DNA from: Prauserella isguenensis
GTDB taxonomy: Bacteria > Actinomycetota > Actinomycetes > Mycobacteriales > Pseudonocardiaceae
Length of the DNA: 64,000 nucleotides
Direction: 5' to 3'
Assembly: GCF_014191605.1 (NCBI RefSeq)
Contig: NZ_JACHWU010000002.1
Coordinates: forward strand, 744,001-808,000
Shown: positions 8,653 through 18,175 of the stretch, piece after piece
Position numbering within the stretch: the first letter of the stretch is position 1
Layout: every line of letters starts with the position of its first letter
Program-made: the position numbers and the translations under genes
Notes under the pieces: model-generated
Told to the model about the DNA's origin: nothing
The model's database searches: none
What the model saw: the letters and a program-made list of their open reading frames with translations, nothing else

Positions 8653-9543
8653 TCACACCAGGCCGCGAATCACGTGAGCGGGTGGCCTCGTCCCCCGGAT
8701 CACCGACACCATGTCGAGCGCCTGGCACGTCTCGGCCACGTTGTGCGCACGGAACACCGCCGCGCCCTGCCACGCACACACGGCCGTGGCGGCGAGCGTG
8801 CCGTACAGGCGCTGATCGACCGGCAGGTCGAGCGACTCACCGACGAAGTCCTTGTTGGACAGCGCCACCAGCACCGGCCACCCGGTGTCGACCAGCCGTC
8901 CCAGCTCGCGGGTGAGCGTCAGCGAATGCCATGTGTTCTTGCCGAAGTCGTGCGTGGGGTCGATCAGGAGCCCCTCGGCGGGGACGCCGATCTTGACCAG
9001 CGCCTCGGCCCGGTCGGTCACCTCGGTGATCACGTCGGCCACCACGTCGGGGTAGTTCACCCGGTGCGGCCGCGTGCGCGGTACCGCCCCGCCGGTGTGC
9101 GAGCAGACGTAACCGGCGCCGTACTCGGCCGCGACCTCCGCGAGGCCGGGGTCGGCGCCCGCCCACGTGTCGTTGAGCAGGTCGGCGCCCTCCTCGCACG
9201 CGAGCCTGCCGACCTCCTGACGCCAGGTGTCGACGCTGATCACCGCCTCCGGGAACCGCTCCCTCAGGCGCGCCACGAACGGCACCACGCGCCGCGTCTC
9301 CTCGTCGATGTCGACGTCCGCACCCGGCCCCGCTTTCACCCCGCCGACGTCGATGATGTCCGCACCGTCGGCGAGCGCCCGCTCGGCCGCCGCGACGGCC
9401 TCGTCGGCCGCGTAGGTCGCACCGCGGTCGTAGAACGAGTCGGGCGTGCGGTTCACGATGGCCATGACCAACGGCCGGTCCCGGCGCATCGCCCTGCCCC
9501 GGAAGCGGATCACGGAACCTGCGGAAGTCTCACCGGTCTGCAC
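8653..9543 (-). CDS. folP2: Dihydropteroate synthase homologue, FolP2 type
   Basis: 296 residues from the GTG at 9543. TIM-barrel pterin-binding motifs: MAIVNRTPDSFYDRG (normally N-x-T-P-D-S-F), ADIIDVGGVKAGPG, ISVDTWR, LLNDTWAG, VCSHTGG, LIDPTHDFGKNTWHSL and ALSNKD. These follow actinobacterial FolP2 (M. tuberculosis Rv1207 type) rather than FolP1; FolP2 has been reported to lack normal DHPS activity, so a folate-biosynthetic role is not assured. The start is uncertain: GGAGG at 9545-9549 is only 1 base from GTG 9543, and an ATG at 9489 (MRRDRPLVMAIV) is plausible. It lies 76 bases upstream of fdhA on the same strand, so both could share a transcript. Confidence 0.85.
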   Translation of the reverse strand: MQTGETSAGSVIRFRGRAMRRDRPLVMAIVNRTPDSFYDRGATYAADEAVAAAERALADGADIIDVGGVKAGPGADVDIDEETRRVVPFVARLRERFPEAVISVDTWRQEVGRLACEEGADLLNDTWAGADPGLAEVAAEYGAGYVCSHTGGAVPRTRPHRVNYPDVVADVITEVTDRAEALVKIGVPAEGLLIDPTHDFGKNTWHSLTLTRELGRLVDTGWPVLVALSNKDFVGESLDLPVDQRLYGTLAATAVCAWQGAAVFRAHNVAETCQALDMVSVIRGTRPPAHVIRGLV

Positions 9544-9590
9544 GCCTCCAACCTATCGCCTCCCGCTGCCCGGAATCGCGCACTCGCTCA

Positions 9591-9670
9591 GCCGCGGAAT
9601 CACAGAGCCGCTGAATCACGGAGGCGCGGAAACACGCGGGGGCGGAAACACGCGGGGGCGGAATCACGCG
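9591..9670. repeat. Five tandem copies of a 16-bp repeat in the folP2-mceG gap
   Basis: Units at 9591-9606, 9607-9622, 9623-9638, 9639-9654 and 9655-9670 follow the pattern GSCGCGGAAWCACRSR; the last three are almost identical and a degenerate sixth unit follows. The array fills most of the 145-base space between the mceG stop and the folP2 start. No spacers are present, so it is a minisatellite and not a CRISPR. Confidence 0.85.
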
Positions 9671-9688
9671 GGGCGAAGTCGCGGACGC

Positions 9689-10735
9689 TCAGCGCGGCGG
9701 GGTGCCCGCGACCGTGCCGGCCCCGTGGGCGCCGTCGACGCCGTACCGGAGCCGGTCCTCCCCGGACAGCGACGCGGTGATGCCCCACTGCGCCTCGGGC
9801 GGCAACGTGTGCAGGAGCGACATCACCCGGTCCTTGCGCCGGATCGCCCCTTGCCGTTCCGGTAGGCCGGGTGTGGGCTGCAGCTGTGCGACGACGCCGC
9901 GGACGTCGTCGACCGAGCCGTCGTGGTGCCCCGCGGCGGCGTGGGCCTCCTCACGGGCGATCTGGGCCGAGTCCTTCTCCTCGCTCATTCCGATGGGCCC
10001 GCGCACGCGGCCGTTGAGGAACTGCTCGACGACCGGTTCGTCGGAGGTCAGCAGGACCTCGCGCGGGCCGAACATGACGAGTTCCTTGCGGAACAGCATG
10101 CCGATGTTGTCCGGCACCGTGCGCGCCACGTTGATGTTGTGCGTGACGATCAGGATCGTCGCGTCGATCTGCGCGTTCAGGTCCACCAGCAGCTGCGAGA
10201 TGTAGGCGGTACGTACCGGGTCGAGGCCGGAGTCGGGTTCGTCGCAGAGGATGATCTCCGGGTCCAGCACGAGCGCCCGCGCGAGACCCGCGCGCTTGCG
10301 CATGCCGCCGGAGATCTCGCCGGGCAGCTTGTCCTCGGCGCCGGACAGACCGGTCAGCTCGAGCTTCTCGAGCACGATCCTGCGGACCTCGGTCTCCGAC
10401 TTCTTCGTGTGCTCGCGCAGCGGGAACGCCACGTTGTCGTAGAGGTTCATCGACCCGAACAGCGCACCGTCCTGGAACAGCACACCGAACAGCTTGCGCG
10501 TCTCGTAGAGCTTGCGCTCCGAACAGCGCACGATGTCGGTGCCGTCGACCGTGCAGGACCCCTGGTCCGGTTTCAGCAGTCCGATCATCGACTTCAGGAA
10601 CACCGACTTGCCGGTGCCGGACGGGCCGAGCAGGACCGACACCTCCCCCGGCGGCAGCGTGAGCGTCACGTCCCGCCAGATCGGCTGCCTGCCGAACGAC
10701 TTGGACAGGCCTTCGACGACGACTTCGGCACCCAC
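9689..10735 (-). CDS. mceG: MceG/Mkl-type ABC transporter ATPase (energises Mce lipid importers)
   Basis: 348 residues. Walker A GPSGTGKS (about 37-44), Q-loop LFQDGALFGSMNL, signature SGGMRKRAGLARAL, Walker B ILCDEPDSGLDP and H-loop IVTHN are all intact. The tail (about 240-348, GPIGMSEEKDSAQIAREEAHAA ... LLHTLPPEAQWGI) is the C-terminal extension typical of actinobacterial Mkl/MceG, the shared ATPase of the Mce steroid and lipid importers. Start: GTG 10735 with AGGAGG at 10740-10745; the reading frame extends 7 codons further but that start would lie beyond the ribosome site. No mce permease or yrbE gene is in the window, which is normal since MceG is usually encoded alone. A KstR-type palindrome lies just upstream. 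Confidence 0.9.
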   Translation of the reverse strand: MGAEVVVEGLSKSFGRQPIWRDVTLTLPPGEVSVLLGPSGTGKSVFLKSMIGLLKPDQGSCTVDGTDIVRCSERKLYETRKLFGVLFQDGALFGSMNLYDNVAFPLREHTKKSETEVRRIVLEKLELTGLSGAEDKLPGEISGGMRKRAGLARALVLDPEIILCDEPDSGLDPVRTAYISQLLVDLNAQIDATILIVTHNINVARTVPDNIGMLFRKELVMFGPREVLLTSDEPVVEQFLNGRVRGPIGMSEEKDSAQIAREEAHAAAGHHDGSVDDVRGVVAQLQPTPGLPERQGAIRRKDRVMSLLHTLPPEAQWGITASLSGEDRLRYGVDGAHGAGTVAGTPPR

Positions 10736-10773
10736 GTTGCCTCCTCGGAACCGCACCCCGATGAGCAGCTCAT

Positions 10774-10787
10774 TGGAACACGTTCCA
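10774..10787. promoter_or_regulatory. KstR-type operator palindrome upstream of mceG
   Basis: TGGAACACGTTCCA has perfect 6-base arms around AC and matches the published KstR consensus TnnAACnnGTTnnA at every fixed position. It lies 39-52 bases upstream of the mceG start codon, a suitable place for a repressor. KstR is the TetR-type repressor of cholesterol and lipid catabolism genes in mycobacteria and relatives; assignment to KstR here is inference. Confidence 0.65.
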
Positions 10788-10848
10788 CCCTGACACCGCA
10801 GTACAGCCTGGTCAAGCGACGCGAATTCCGATTAACAGCCACTCGGCG

Positions 10849-12243
10849 TCAGTGCAGCAGCAGCGCCACCGGGGTGGCCAGCAGGATCGTCAGGGCCACG
10901 CGCTGGAACCAGATGACGATCATCCGCGGCACGGAGATCGGGATGTCGGTCGCCAGCACGCACGGGACCAGAGCCGAGAAGAACACGATCTCCGAGACAC
11001 AGACGACGGCCACGACGAACTTGACCACCGCCGTCGACCCGGCGACCACCAGTGCGGGCAGGAACATCTCGGCGATGCCCACGGCGGCCGCCTTGCCGAT
11101 CAGCAGCGGCTCCGGGGCCTGCGCGATCCACGCGAACGGGTAGAAGAGGTAGCCGAGCCAGTCGAACAGCGGCGTGTACGTCGCGAGGACGAGGCCCAGC
11201 AGGCCGATCGAGAGGATCGACGGCAGGATCGCCATCGTCATGCGCATGCCGGAGGCGACGTTGACGGCGATGTTGCGCCCCAGCGACGGTGCCGCGGCCA
11301 CCGTGGCACCCGCCTCCCGCCAGGCGAGCGCGAACCGGCGGCCGTCGGCGTCCTGTTCCGGCTGCGGGGTCACGCCGTCGGCACAGGTGTCGGGAACCCG
11401 TGACAGGGGCGGGATCCGGACGGTCACGGCCGTCACCACGAAGGTGATCACCAACGTGGTCCAGAAGTACGTGTTCCAGCTGCCCATCAGGTCCAGAGTG
11501 GACGCCACGACCACCATGAACGTCGCCGACACCGTCGAGAATCCGGTCGCGATGATCGCGGCCTCGCGGCCGGTGTACTTGCCCTGCCGGTACACCCGGT
11601 CGGTGATCAGCAGGCCCAGTGAGTAGCTGCCGACGAACGAGGCGACCGCGTCGATCGCCGAACGTCCCGGGGTGCGCCACACCGGCCGCATGACGGGGCG
11701 CAGCAGTACGCCGATGAACTCGAGCAGGCCGTAGCCGACGAGCAGTGCGAGGAACACCGCGCCGATCGGTACCAGCAGTCCCACCGGGATCACGAGGCTG
11801 TCCATCAGGAACGGCCCCATGTCCTCGTCGAACAGCCAGGCCGGGCCGAGGTGGAACACCAGCATGGCGCCGACGACGAAGCCGGCGACCTTGGCGATGG
11901 AGAACACCACCGACATCGCCGACCGGTTCCATGTCCGGGATGCGAAGGGATGTATCGCGCCGGCGAGGATGATGGCCAGCATCAGGTACGGCAGCGCTGC
12001 CGGGACCGCGGCCTCGACCGCGGTGACCAGGTGGTCCAGCAGGATCGAGCTCTCGCCACCGATCGACACCGGCACGAAGAACACGAACGCGCCGGCGACG
12101 CTGTAGACGAAGAACTTCCACATCGGAACGCGGCCGTGGACGTCGGCGCCGGGGCCCGGAAGGCCGGTACCGCCGCACGCGGTACCGCGGCCTTCCCGGC
12201 CGTGGCCGTTCGGATCGTCGCCGTGTCGCTGTTCGGTCGCCAT
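10849..12243 (-). CDS. YjiH-family membrane protein (nucleoside-recognition/Gate domain)
   Basis: 464 residues. After about 40 hydrophilic residues there are some ten membrane helices: WKFFVYSVAGAFVFFVPVSIGG, VVFSIAKVAGFVVGAMLVFHLG, LVIPVGLLVPIGAVFLALLVGYGLLEFIG and, after a hydrophilic loop at about 285-320, further helices ending in FQRVALTILLATPVALLLH. The segments AIDAVASFVGSYSLGLLITDRVY and GKAAAVGIAEMFLPALVV are characteristic of YjiH/Gate-domain proteins. The substrate of this family is not established; transport of a small solute is likely. ATG 12243 is preceded by CACCTCCTTT on the plus strand (an AAAGGAGG site on the coding strand). The gene stands between mceG and two acyl-CoA dehydrogenase genes. 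Confidence 0.75.
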   Translation of the reverse strand: MATEQRHGDDPNGHGREGRGTACGGTGLPGPGADVHGRVPMWKFFVYSVAGAFVFFVPVSIGGESSILLDHLVTAVEAAVPAALPYLMLAIILAGAIHPFASRTWNRSAMSVVFSIAKVAGFVVGAMLVFHLGPAWLFDEDMGPFLMDSLVIPVGLLVPIGAVFLALLVGYGLLEFIGVLLRPVMRPVWRTPGRSAIDAVASFVGSYSLGLLITDRVYRQGKYTGREAAIIATGFSTVSATFMVVVASTLDLMGSWNTYFWTTLVITFVVTAVTVRIPPLSRVPDTCADGVTPQPEQDADGRRFALAWREAGATVAAAPSLGRNIAVNVASGMRMTMAILPSILSIGLLGLVLATYTPLFDWLGYLFYPFAWIAQAPEPLLIGKAAAVGIAEMFLPALVVAGSTAVVKFVVAVVCVSEIVFFSALVPCVLATDIPISVPRMIVIWFQRVALTILLATPVALLLH

Positions 12244-12315
12244 CCGCCACCTCCTTTGGTGGCAGGCAGCGTCGCACCGCGCCGGGCCGGCCTGAACAGG
12301 TCAGCCCGACGAACA

Positions 12316-12346
12316 GTCTCGGATTTCAGACCGCCGGAACCGAGAC
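12316..12346 (-). terminator. Possible weak terminator after the acyl-CoA dehydrogenase operon
   Basis: GTCTCGG at 12316-12322 pairs with CCGAGAC at 12340-12346, giving a 7-bp stem with a 17-base loop a few bases past the stop codon of the acyl-CoA dehydrogenase ending at 12353. No strong U-tract follows. It marks a plausible 3' end of the leftward organic-acid operon. Confidence 0.3.
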
Positions 12347-12352
12347 CCGCCC

Positions 12353-13510
12353 CTACGCGTTGTTGAGCAGGGCGCTGGGAGCGCGCAGAGCGGACTCCGC
12401 GGCGACCGCCCTGCGCCGGGCCGCCGCCAGCCCACCGAAGCTCTCGGCGATCGCGGTCAACCGCGCGGCGTGGTGGGCGACCTCGGCCTCGTAGGTCATG
12501 CCGATGCCGCCGTGCAGTTGCACGGCCTCCTCGGCCACCGCCGTCGCGGTGTCACCGACGAACACGAACGCGTCGTCGGCGATCGCGGGGAGGTCGACGT
12601 CGGCACCACCGTCGATCGCCTCGACCGTCGCCGTGGCCCACAGCGCCATCGACCGTGCCAGTTCGACACGGGCGTACATGTCGGACGCGCGGTGCACGAG
12701 CGCCTGGAACGTCGCCAGCGGGACGCCGAACTGCTTGCGGTTCTTGAGGTATTCGACGGTGTGGCCGAGCGTGGACTCCATCAGCCCGACGGCCTCGGCC
12801 AGCACAGCCACACGCGCCCGCGCGACCGCGGCCTGCAGCGCGGCCGTCGCGTCGGTGCCGGTCGCGCCGAGCAGCGTGGCGGGGGTGCCCGCGAACTCGA
12901 CCTGCGAGGCACGGCTCCAGTCTGCACTGCGCCCGTCGGTACGGGTGATGCCCGCGGCGGCCGCCTCCACCACGTACACGCCTGCGGTGTCCCCGTCCAC
13001 GGCCGTGACCAGCAGCGTCGAGGCCTGGTCCGCGTGACGCACCGGTGACTTCACGCCGGACAGGACCACCGAACCGTCGCCGGAGTGGGCGGCCGCGACT
13101 GACGGCGCGCTTCCCCACGGCCTGCCGGGCTCGGCGTGGGCGACGGCGATCGTCGTGGCGCCCTCGGCGAGGGCGGGCAGCAACTGCTTGGCCTGCTCCC
13201 CGGTGCCCAGCGCGGCGATCAGCCACGACGGCAGGAACACGCCGTCCAGCAGCGGTTCGGCCGCGGCGTGCTTGCCCATCGCCTCCAGCGTCGCGTACAC
13301 CTCGACCGGCCCTGCGCCGACGCCGCCGTGGTCGCCGTCGATCGTCAGCCCGGTCAGCCCCAGCTCGGCCAGTGTGTTCCACACGTCGTCGTTCCAGCCG
13401 CGCTCGGTGCTCGTCGCCTCGCCGCGGGCGCCCGCCGGGTAGCCGCGTCCCACGGCCGCGTCGACGGTCTCGAACAGCAGCTTCTGGTCTTCGTTGAACT
13501 CCAGGTTCAT
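12353..13510 (-). CDS. Acyl-CoA dehydrogenase (FadE-like), member of an adjacent pair
   Basis: 385 residues. The N-terminal helical domain (MNLEFNEDQKLLFETVDAAV), the central beta domain and the C-terminal four-helix bundle (YLKNRKQFGVPLATFQALVHRASDMYARVELARS, then EEAVQLHGGIGMTYEAEVAHHAARL) are present. The family uses FAD to introduce an alpha-beta double bond into acyl-CoA thioesters. The usual substrate-domain motif with T-E-P-x-x-G-S-D is replaced by AHAEPGRPWG, which suggests a weak or partner-dependent active site. It lies 16 bases behind another acyl-CoA dehydrogenase gene, like actinobacterial pairs that form alpha2beta2 enzymes. It is the last gene of the leftward operon. Confidence 0.85.
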   Translation of the reverse strand: MNLEFNEDQKLLFETVDAAVGRGYPAGARGEATSTERGWNDDVWNTLAELGLTGLTIDGDHGGVGAGPVEVYATLEAMGKHAAAEPLLDGVFLPSWLIAALGTGEQAKQLLPALAEGATTIAVAHAEPGRPWGSAPSVAAAHSGDGSVVLSGVKSPVRHADQASTLLVTAVDGDTAGVYVVEAAAAGITRTDGRSADWSRASQVEFAGTPATLLGATGTDATAALQAAVARARVAVLAEAVGLMESTLGHTVEYLKNRKQFGVPLATFQALVHRASDMYARVELARSMALWATATVEAIDGGADVDLPAIADDAFVFVGDTATAVAEEAVQLHGGIGMTYEAEVAHHAARLTAIAESFGGLAAARRRAVAAESALRAPSALLNNA

Positions 13511-13526
13511 CGCCTATGCGCCCTTC

Positions 13527-14711
<1,185 letters not shown>

Positions 14712-14983
14712 GCAGTCTCCGTTCTCTCCGTCGTCGGCTCGAGCCCGCCCGCGCTCCGGCACCGCCACACGGCCCCCGCGCACCGGACGACTCCCACCAT
14801 GATCATCCGGCGGCATCCCGCTGTCGAGCGGTGGGGTTGTCGAGCCACGAGGTTGTCGAACGGTAGGGCTGTCGGCCTGCGTACCTGCCGACCCACGCCG
14901 GGTCGACCGGCGTCTTCCGCGACTCTACGACCGATCGCCGGTCACCGGGCAGCGACGGCACCCGGCGAGCATCCGCACGGTGT
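14712..14983 (-). promoter_or_regulatory. Intergenic region with a 16-bp tandem repeat upstream of the acyl-CoA dehydrogenase pair
   Basis: This 272-base space has no convincing gene. Within it a 16-base unit TGTCGARCSRYRRGGY occurs three times in tandem (14822-14837, 14838-14853, 14854-14869) with a degenerate fourth copy. The repeats are about 110 bases upstream of the start at 14711 and might bind the adjacent LysR product, or be a neutral minisatellite. No clear -10 or -35 box was recognised. Confidence 0.5.
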
Positions 14984-15943
14984 TCACCCGATACCCGGCC
15001 ACTGCCCTTCCGCGGCGAGCCGCTCGGTGACCTCGACGACACCGCGGCGCACCGCCACGACCGCCTCCCGCGGTTCGTAGGACTCGGTCGTGGTCCGCAC
15101 GGCCACGTACCGGCGCAGGCCCGGTTCGACGATGCGGCGGACACCGAGGGCTCCGGCTTCGCGGTGTTCTCCGGCTTCGCGGTGTTCTCCGGCTCTGCCG
15201 TGGCCGGCGACCACCGACAACGGCAGGATCGTGCACGCCTGCCCACCCGCCGCGATCCGCAACATCGTGCCGAGCGACTCCACGTCTCCGACAACGGCGG
15301 GCCGTAGCCCCGCGGCGGCGAACGTGCGGTCGATCAGCGCGCGCAGGTGACTGTTCGGACCAGGGGTGACGAGCGGCACGGCATGCAGGTCGGCCAGGGC
15401 GACCTCGTGGTCCGACGGCGGTCGCGGCTCGGGCTGGCCCACCAGGTAGAGCTCCTCCGAGTACAGCGGCACCTCGCCGGCCCGTGGCGCGTCGTCCTCG
15501 CGGAACACCGCGGCCAGGTCGAGCCTGCCCGCCAACAGCAACTCGTGGATGTAGCCGCTCATCGACTCGAACAGCTGCAGGTGGATCCCCGGGTAGTGGT
15601 GCTTGACCCAGCCGAACAGGGCCGGGGCCAGCGGCGCGGCGACCGTGGTGGGCAGGCCGACCGCGACCGGCCCGTGCACGTGGTCGCGTTGGTCGGCGAC
15701 GTCGTGGGCGAGCCGGTCGAACTGCCGCACGAGTTGCTGGGCGTCCCGGTAGAGCGCGGTGCCGGTGGGCGTGGGGCGCACGCCCCGTGGGCCACGAACC
15801 AGCAGCTGCACCCCCAACCGGGTCTCCAGCTGCGTCATGCGCTGGCTCAGCGCGGGCTGTGACACGTGCAGGCGGCTCGCGGCCGTGGACAGGCTGCCCG
15901 CCTCCACCACGCCGATGAAGTCCCGCAGGTGCGCGATGTCCAC
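14984..15943 (-). CDS. LysR-family transcriptional regulator
   Basis: 319 residues from GTG 15943 (VDIAHLRDFIGVVEAGSLSTAASRLHVSQPALSQRMTQLE). The winged helix-turn-helix occupies about residues 1-60 and the effector-binding domain about 90-300, with GPVAVGLPTTVAAPLAPALF typical of the Nac/CynR subgroup. The frame is open 22 codons further upstream but would overlap the end of the citE-like gene, so the later GTG is chosen; its ribosome site is weak. Inside the gene an 18-bp unit is tandemly duplicated (15151-15186), encoding GEHREA twice near residue 255. It lies between the CoA-transferase/lyase genes and two acyl-CoA dehydrogenase genes and probably senses an intermediate of that pathway. 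Confidence 0.85.
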   Translation of the reverse strand: MDIAHLRDFIGVVEAGSLSTAASRLHVSQPALSQRMTQLETRLGVQLLVRGPRGVRPTPTGTALYRDAQQLVRQFDRLAHDVADQRDHVHGPVAVGLPTTVAAPLAPALFGWVKHHYPGIHLQLFESMSGYIHELLLAGRLDLAAVFREDDAPRAGEVPLYSEELYLVGQPEPRPPSDHEVALADLHAVPLVTPGPNSHLRALIDRTFAAAGLRPAVVGDVESLGTMLRIAAGGQACTILPLSVVAGHGRAGEHREAGEHREAGALGVRRIVEPGLRRYVAVRTTTESYEPREAVVAVRRGVVEVTERLAAEGQWPGIG

Positions 15944-15965
15944 GTTCGCCCCGTCGCCGACCGCC

Positions 15966-16790
15966 TCAGTTACCGTCCCGTCGCCGCCGCCGCGCGATCC
16001 GCCGCGCACGTTCGACGACAGGCCGGTCGATCATCTCACCGTCCACCATGACGGCGCCGTCCGACTCGACGGCGAGTACTCGTTCGGCCCACTCCAGCTG
16101 GTCGGCCGAGGGTTCGAACGCGGCGTGCACGAGGGGCACCTGCGTGGGGTGGATGCACAGCTTGCCGCCGAATCCCCAGGCGAGTGCCCGCTCGGCGGAG
16201 CGGCTCACCGCGCCGGTGTCCCGGATCGCGGTGCTGACGCCGTCCACCGGCTGCGGCAGCCCGTGGGCCGCCGACCATCGGACGAGATCGCTGCGGGCGG
16301 TGTCGAGGGCGGCGTCATCGCTCACGCCGAGATCGAGCGCCAGGTCGACGCTGCCGAACAGGAGCCGCACGGTGTCGGCCGCGCCCGTGATGTCGGCGAC
16401 GGACACCAGGCCGCGTGCGGTCTCGACCAGCGGCAGTACCGGCGCGCCCGATCGCTCCGCCGCCGCACGGACGTCGTCGGCGCTCTCGGTCTTGGGCAGC
16501 ACCACCGCGTCCGGGCCGAGCCGCCGACAAGCCGCCAGGTCGGCGTCACCGTGCTCGGTGCGAAGATCGTTGACACGCACCACGACGACCCGGTCACCGC
16601 CCGGCCAGTGCCGCACCATGTCGTCCCGGGCCGCCTCCTTCTCCCCGGGACCGACGGCGTCCTCGAGGTCGATCACCACCACATCCGCACCGGCCTCCAT
16701 GGCCTTTCCGAACCGGTCGGGGCGGGAAGCCGGCACGAACAGCCAGCTCACCGCCTCCTCGATCGCCGTCTGCTCGTCAGAGTCGCTCAT
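15966..16790 (-). CDS. HpcH/HpaI aldolase, CitE-like CoA-ester lyase
   Basis: 274 residues. The CitE signature is clear: WLFVPASRPDRFGKAMEAGADVVVIDLEDAVGPGEK (about 13-48), the metal ligand region PLVETARGLVSV, and FGGKLCIHPTQVPLVHAAF near the C-terminus. CitE-like proteins in bacteria without citrate fermentation cleave CoA esters such as citramalyl-CoA or malyl-CoA (retro-aldol/retro-Claisen). ATG 16790 is preferred over ATG 16793 because GGAGG at 16797-16801 is then 6 bases away. It follows a CaiB-type CoA-transferase gene, so the two may act in sequence: activation to a CoA ester, then cleavage. It is about 30 residues shorter than the second CitE homologue at 37756-38673. Confidence 0.85.
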   Translation of the reverse strand: MSDSDEQTAIEEAVSWLFVPASRPDRFGKAMEAGADVVVIDLEDAVGPGEKEAARDDMVRHWPGGDRVVVVRVNDLRTEHGDADLAACRRLGPDAVVLPKTESADDVRAAAERSGAPVLPLVETARGLVSVADITGAADTVRLLFGSVDLALDLGVSDDAALDTARSDLVRWSAAHGLPQPVDGVSTAIRDTGAVSRSAERALAWGFGGKLCIHPTQVPLVHAAFEPSADQLEWAERVLAVESDGAVMVDGEMIDRPVVERARRIARRRRRDGN

Positions 16791-16957
16791 CATTGTCCTC
16801 CACACCGCCTGCCGGTCCCACGACCCGGCGTACAAGCCTCGCCCTACCACAATCCGCTGCACGACAACCCGCCGTACGGCGGTCCGCAGGCGCGGATCCG
16901 GTCGTGCCCAGTCCTGTCACCGTGCCCGCGTGCGGTCCCGTCGTCGCGGGCGGGCCG

Positions 16958-18133
16958 TCACGCCACACCGTCGGCGACCAGGTCGTCGATCTCGTCGCCT
17001 GCCATGCCCAGTTCGCCCAGGATCGGCCGCGTGTGCTCACCGAGCGCGGGCACCGGGTCCATCCTCGGCGCGGGATCGGTGAGGCCCGGCGGCGCGGTCG
17101 CCCGCACGGGGCCCGCGGGCGTCGTCACCTCGTGCCACCGGCCGCGCGCCTCCAGCTGCGGGTGCTGCCACACCTCATCCACCGTGTTGACCCGGGCGTT
17201 GGCGACCGGGATCTCGTCCAACAACGCCATCACGGCGTCGCTCGACAGCTCGGCGAAGCGGCCGGAGACGATCCCGCCCAGCGCGTCCCGGTGCGCGTTG
17301 CGGTCGGCGTTGGTGGCGTAGTCCGGGTGGTCGGCCAACTCCGGACGCGCGAGGAACCGTTCGCAGAACGAGCGCCACTCGCGCTCGTTCTGCACGGCCA
17401 TCATGACGACTTTGCCGTCGCCCGCGGTGAACGGCCCGTAGGGGTAGATCGTCGCGTGCGCCGCGCCCGCCCGCGGCGGCGGCTCGGCACCGTCGTAGGC
17501 GTAGTACATCGGAAATCCCATCCACTCCACAGTGGACTCCAACATCGAGACGTCGATGTGCGTGCCGACGCCGGTGCGGCCGCGTTCCAGCAGTGCCGCC
17601 AGCACGGAGCTGTAGGCGTACATGCCGGCGGCGATGTCGGACACCGAGATCCCCACCTTCGCCGCTTCCTCCGGCGTACCGGTGACCGAAACCAGGCCCG
17701 CCTCGCTCTGCACCAACAGGTCGTAGGCCTTGCTCGTCTCGTACGGCCCCGGCGAGCCGTACCCGGAGACGTCGCACACGATCATCCTGGGGTCACGCTC
17801 CCGCAGTGCCTCCGCGCCGAGTCCGGCCCGCTCCGCCGCGCCGGGTGCCAGGTTCTGGATGAACACGTCCGCCCCGTCGAGGAGCCTGCGCAACACCGCC
17901 ATGCCGCGCGGATCCTTGATGTCGAGGGTGAGCGACTCCTTGTTCCGGTTCACCCACACGAAGTGCGAGCTCAGCCCCCGCACGCGCGAATCGTAGGAAC
18001 GGGCGAAATCCCCGACACCGGGACGCTCCACTTTGATCACCCGCGCGCCCAGATCCGCCAGTTGCCTGCTCGCGTACGGAGCGGCGATCGCCTGTTCGAG
18101 CGATACGACAGTCACACCGCGGAGGGGTTGCAT
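16958..18133 (-). CDS. CaiB/BaiF family CoA-transferase (class III)
   Basis: 391 residues. Class III CoA-transferase motifs: LEQAIAAPYASRQLADLGARVIKVERPGVGDFAR (about 12-45), RNKESLTLDIKDPRG, DVFIQNLAPGAAERAGLG and the catalytic Asp in KAYDLLVQSEAG (about 145). The C-terminal HPDYATNADRNAHRD motif is intact. The enzyme moves CoA between carboxylic acids. With GntP and CitMHS transporters upstream and a CitE lyase downstream, it may activate an imported dicarboxylic acid such as itaconate, mesaconate or citramalate; the acid cannot be read from sequence. It is separated by 42 bases from gntP and 167 bases from the citE-like gene. Confidence 0.9.
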   Translation of the reverse strand: MQPLRGVTVVSLEQAIAAPYASRQLADLGARVIKVERPGVGDFARSYDSRVRGLSSHFVWVNRNKESLTLDIKDPRGMAVLRRLLDGADVFIQNLAPGAAERAGLGAEALRERDPRMIVCDVSGYGSPGPYETSKAYDLLVQSEAGLVSVTGTPEEAAKVGISVSDIAAGMYAYSSVLAALLERGRTGVGTHIDVSMLESTVEWMGFPMYYAYDGAEPPPRAGAAHATIYPYGPFTAGDGKVVMMAVQNEREWRSFCERFLARPELADHPDYATNADRNAHRDALGGIVSGRFAELSSDAVMALLDEIPVANARVNTVDEVWQHPQLEARGRWHEVTTPAGPVRATAPPGLTDPAPRMDPVPALGEHTRPILGELGMAGDEIDDLVADGVA

Positions 18134-18175
18134 ACCTGTGCCTTTCGCTGTTCGCCACCGGCTCCCGGCGGCACC

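Noticed and set aside
9591-9670. Tandem 16-bp units considered as a CRISPR array
   Set aside because: Units are contiguous with no spacers and no cas gene is present.
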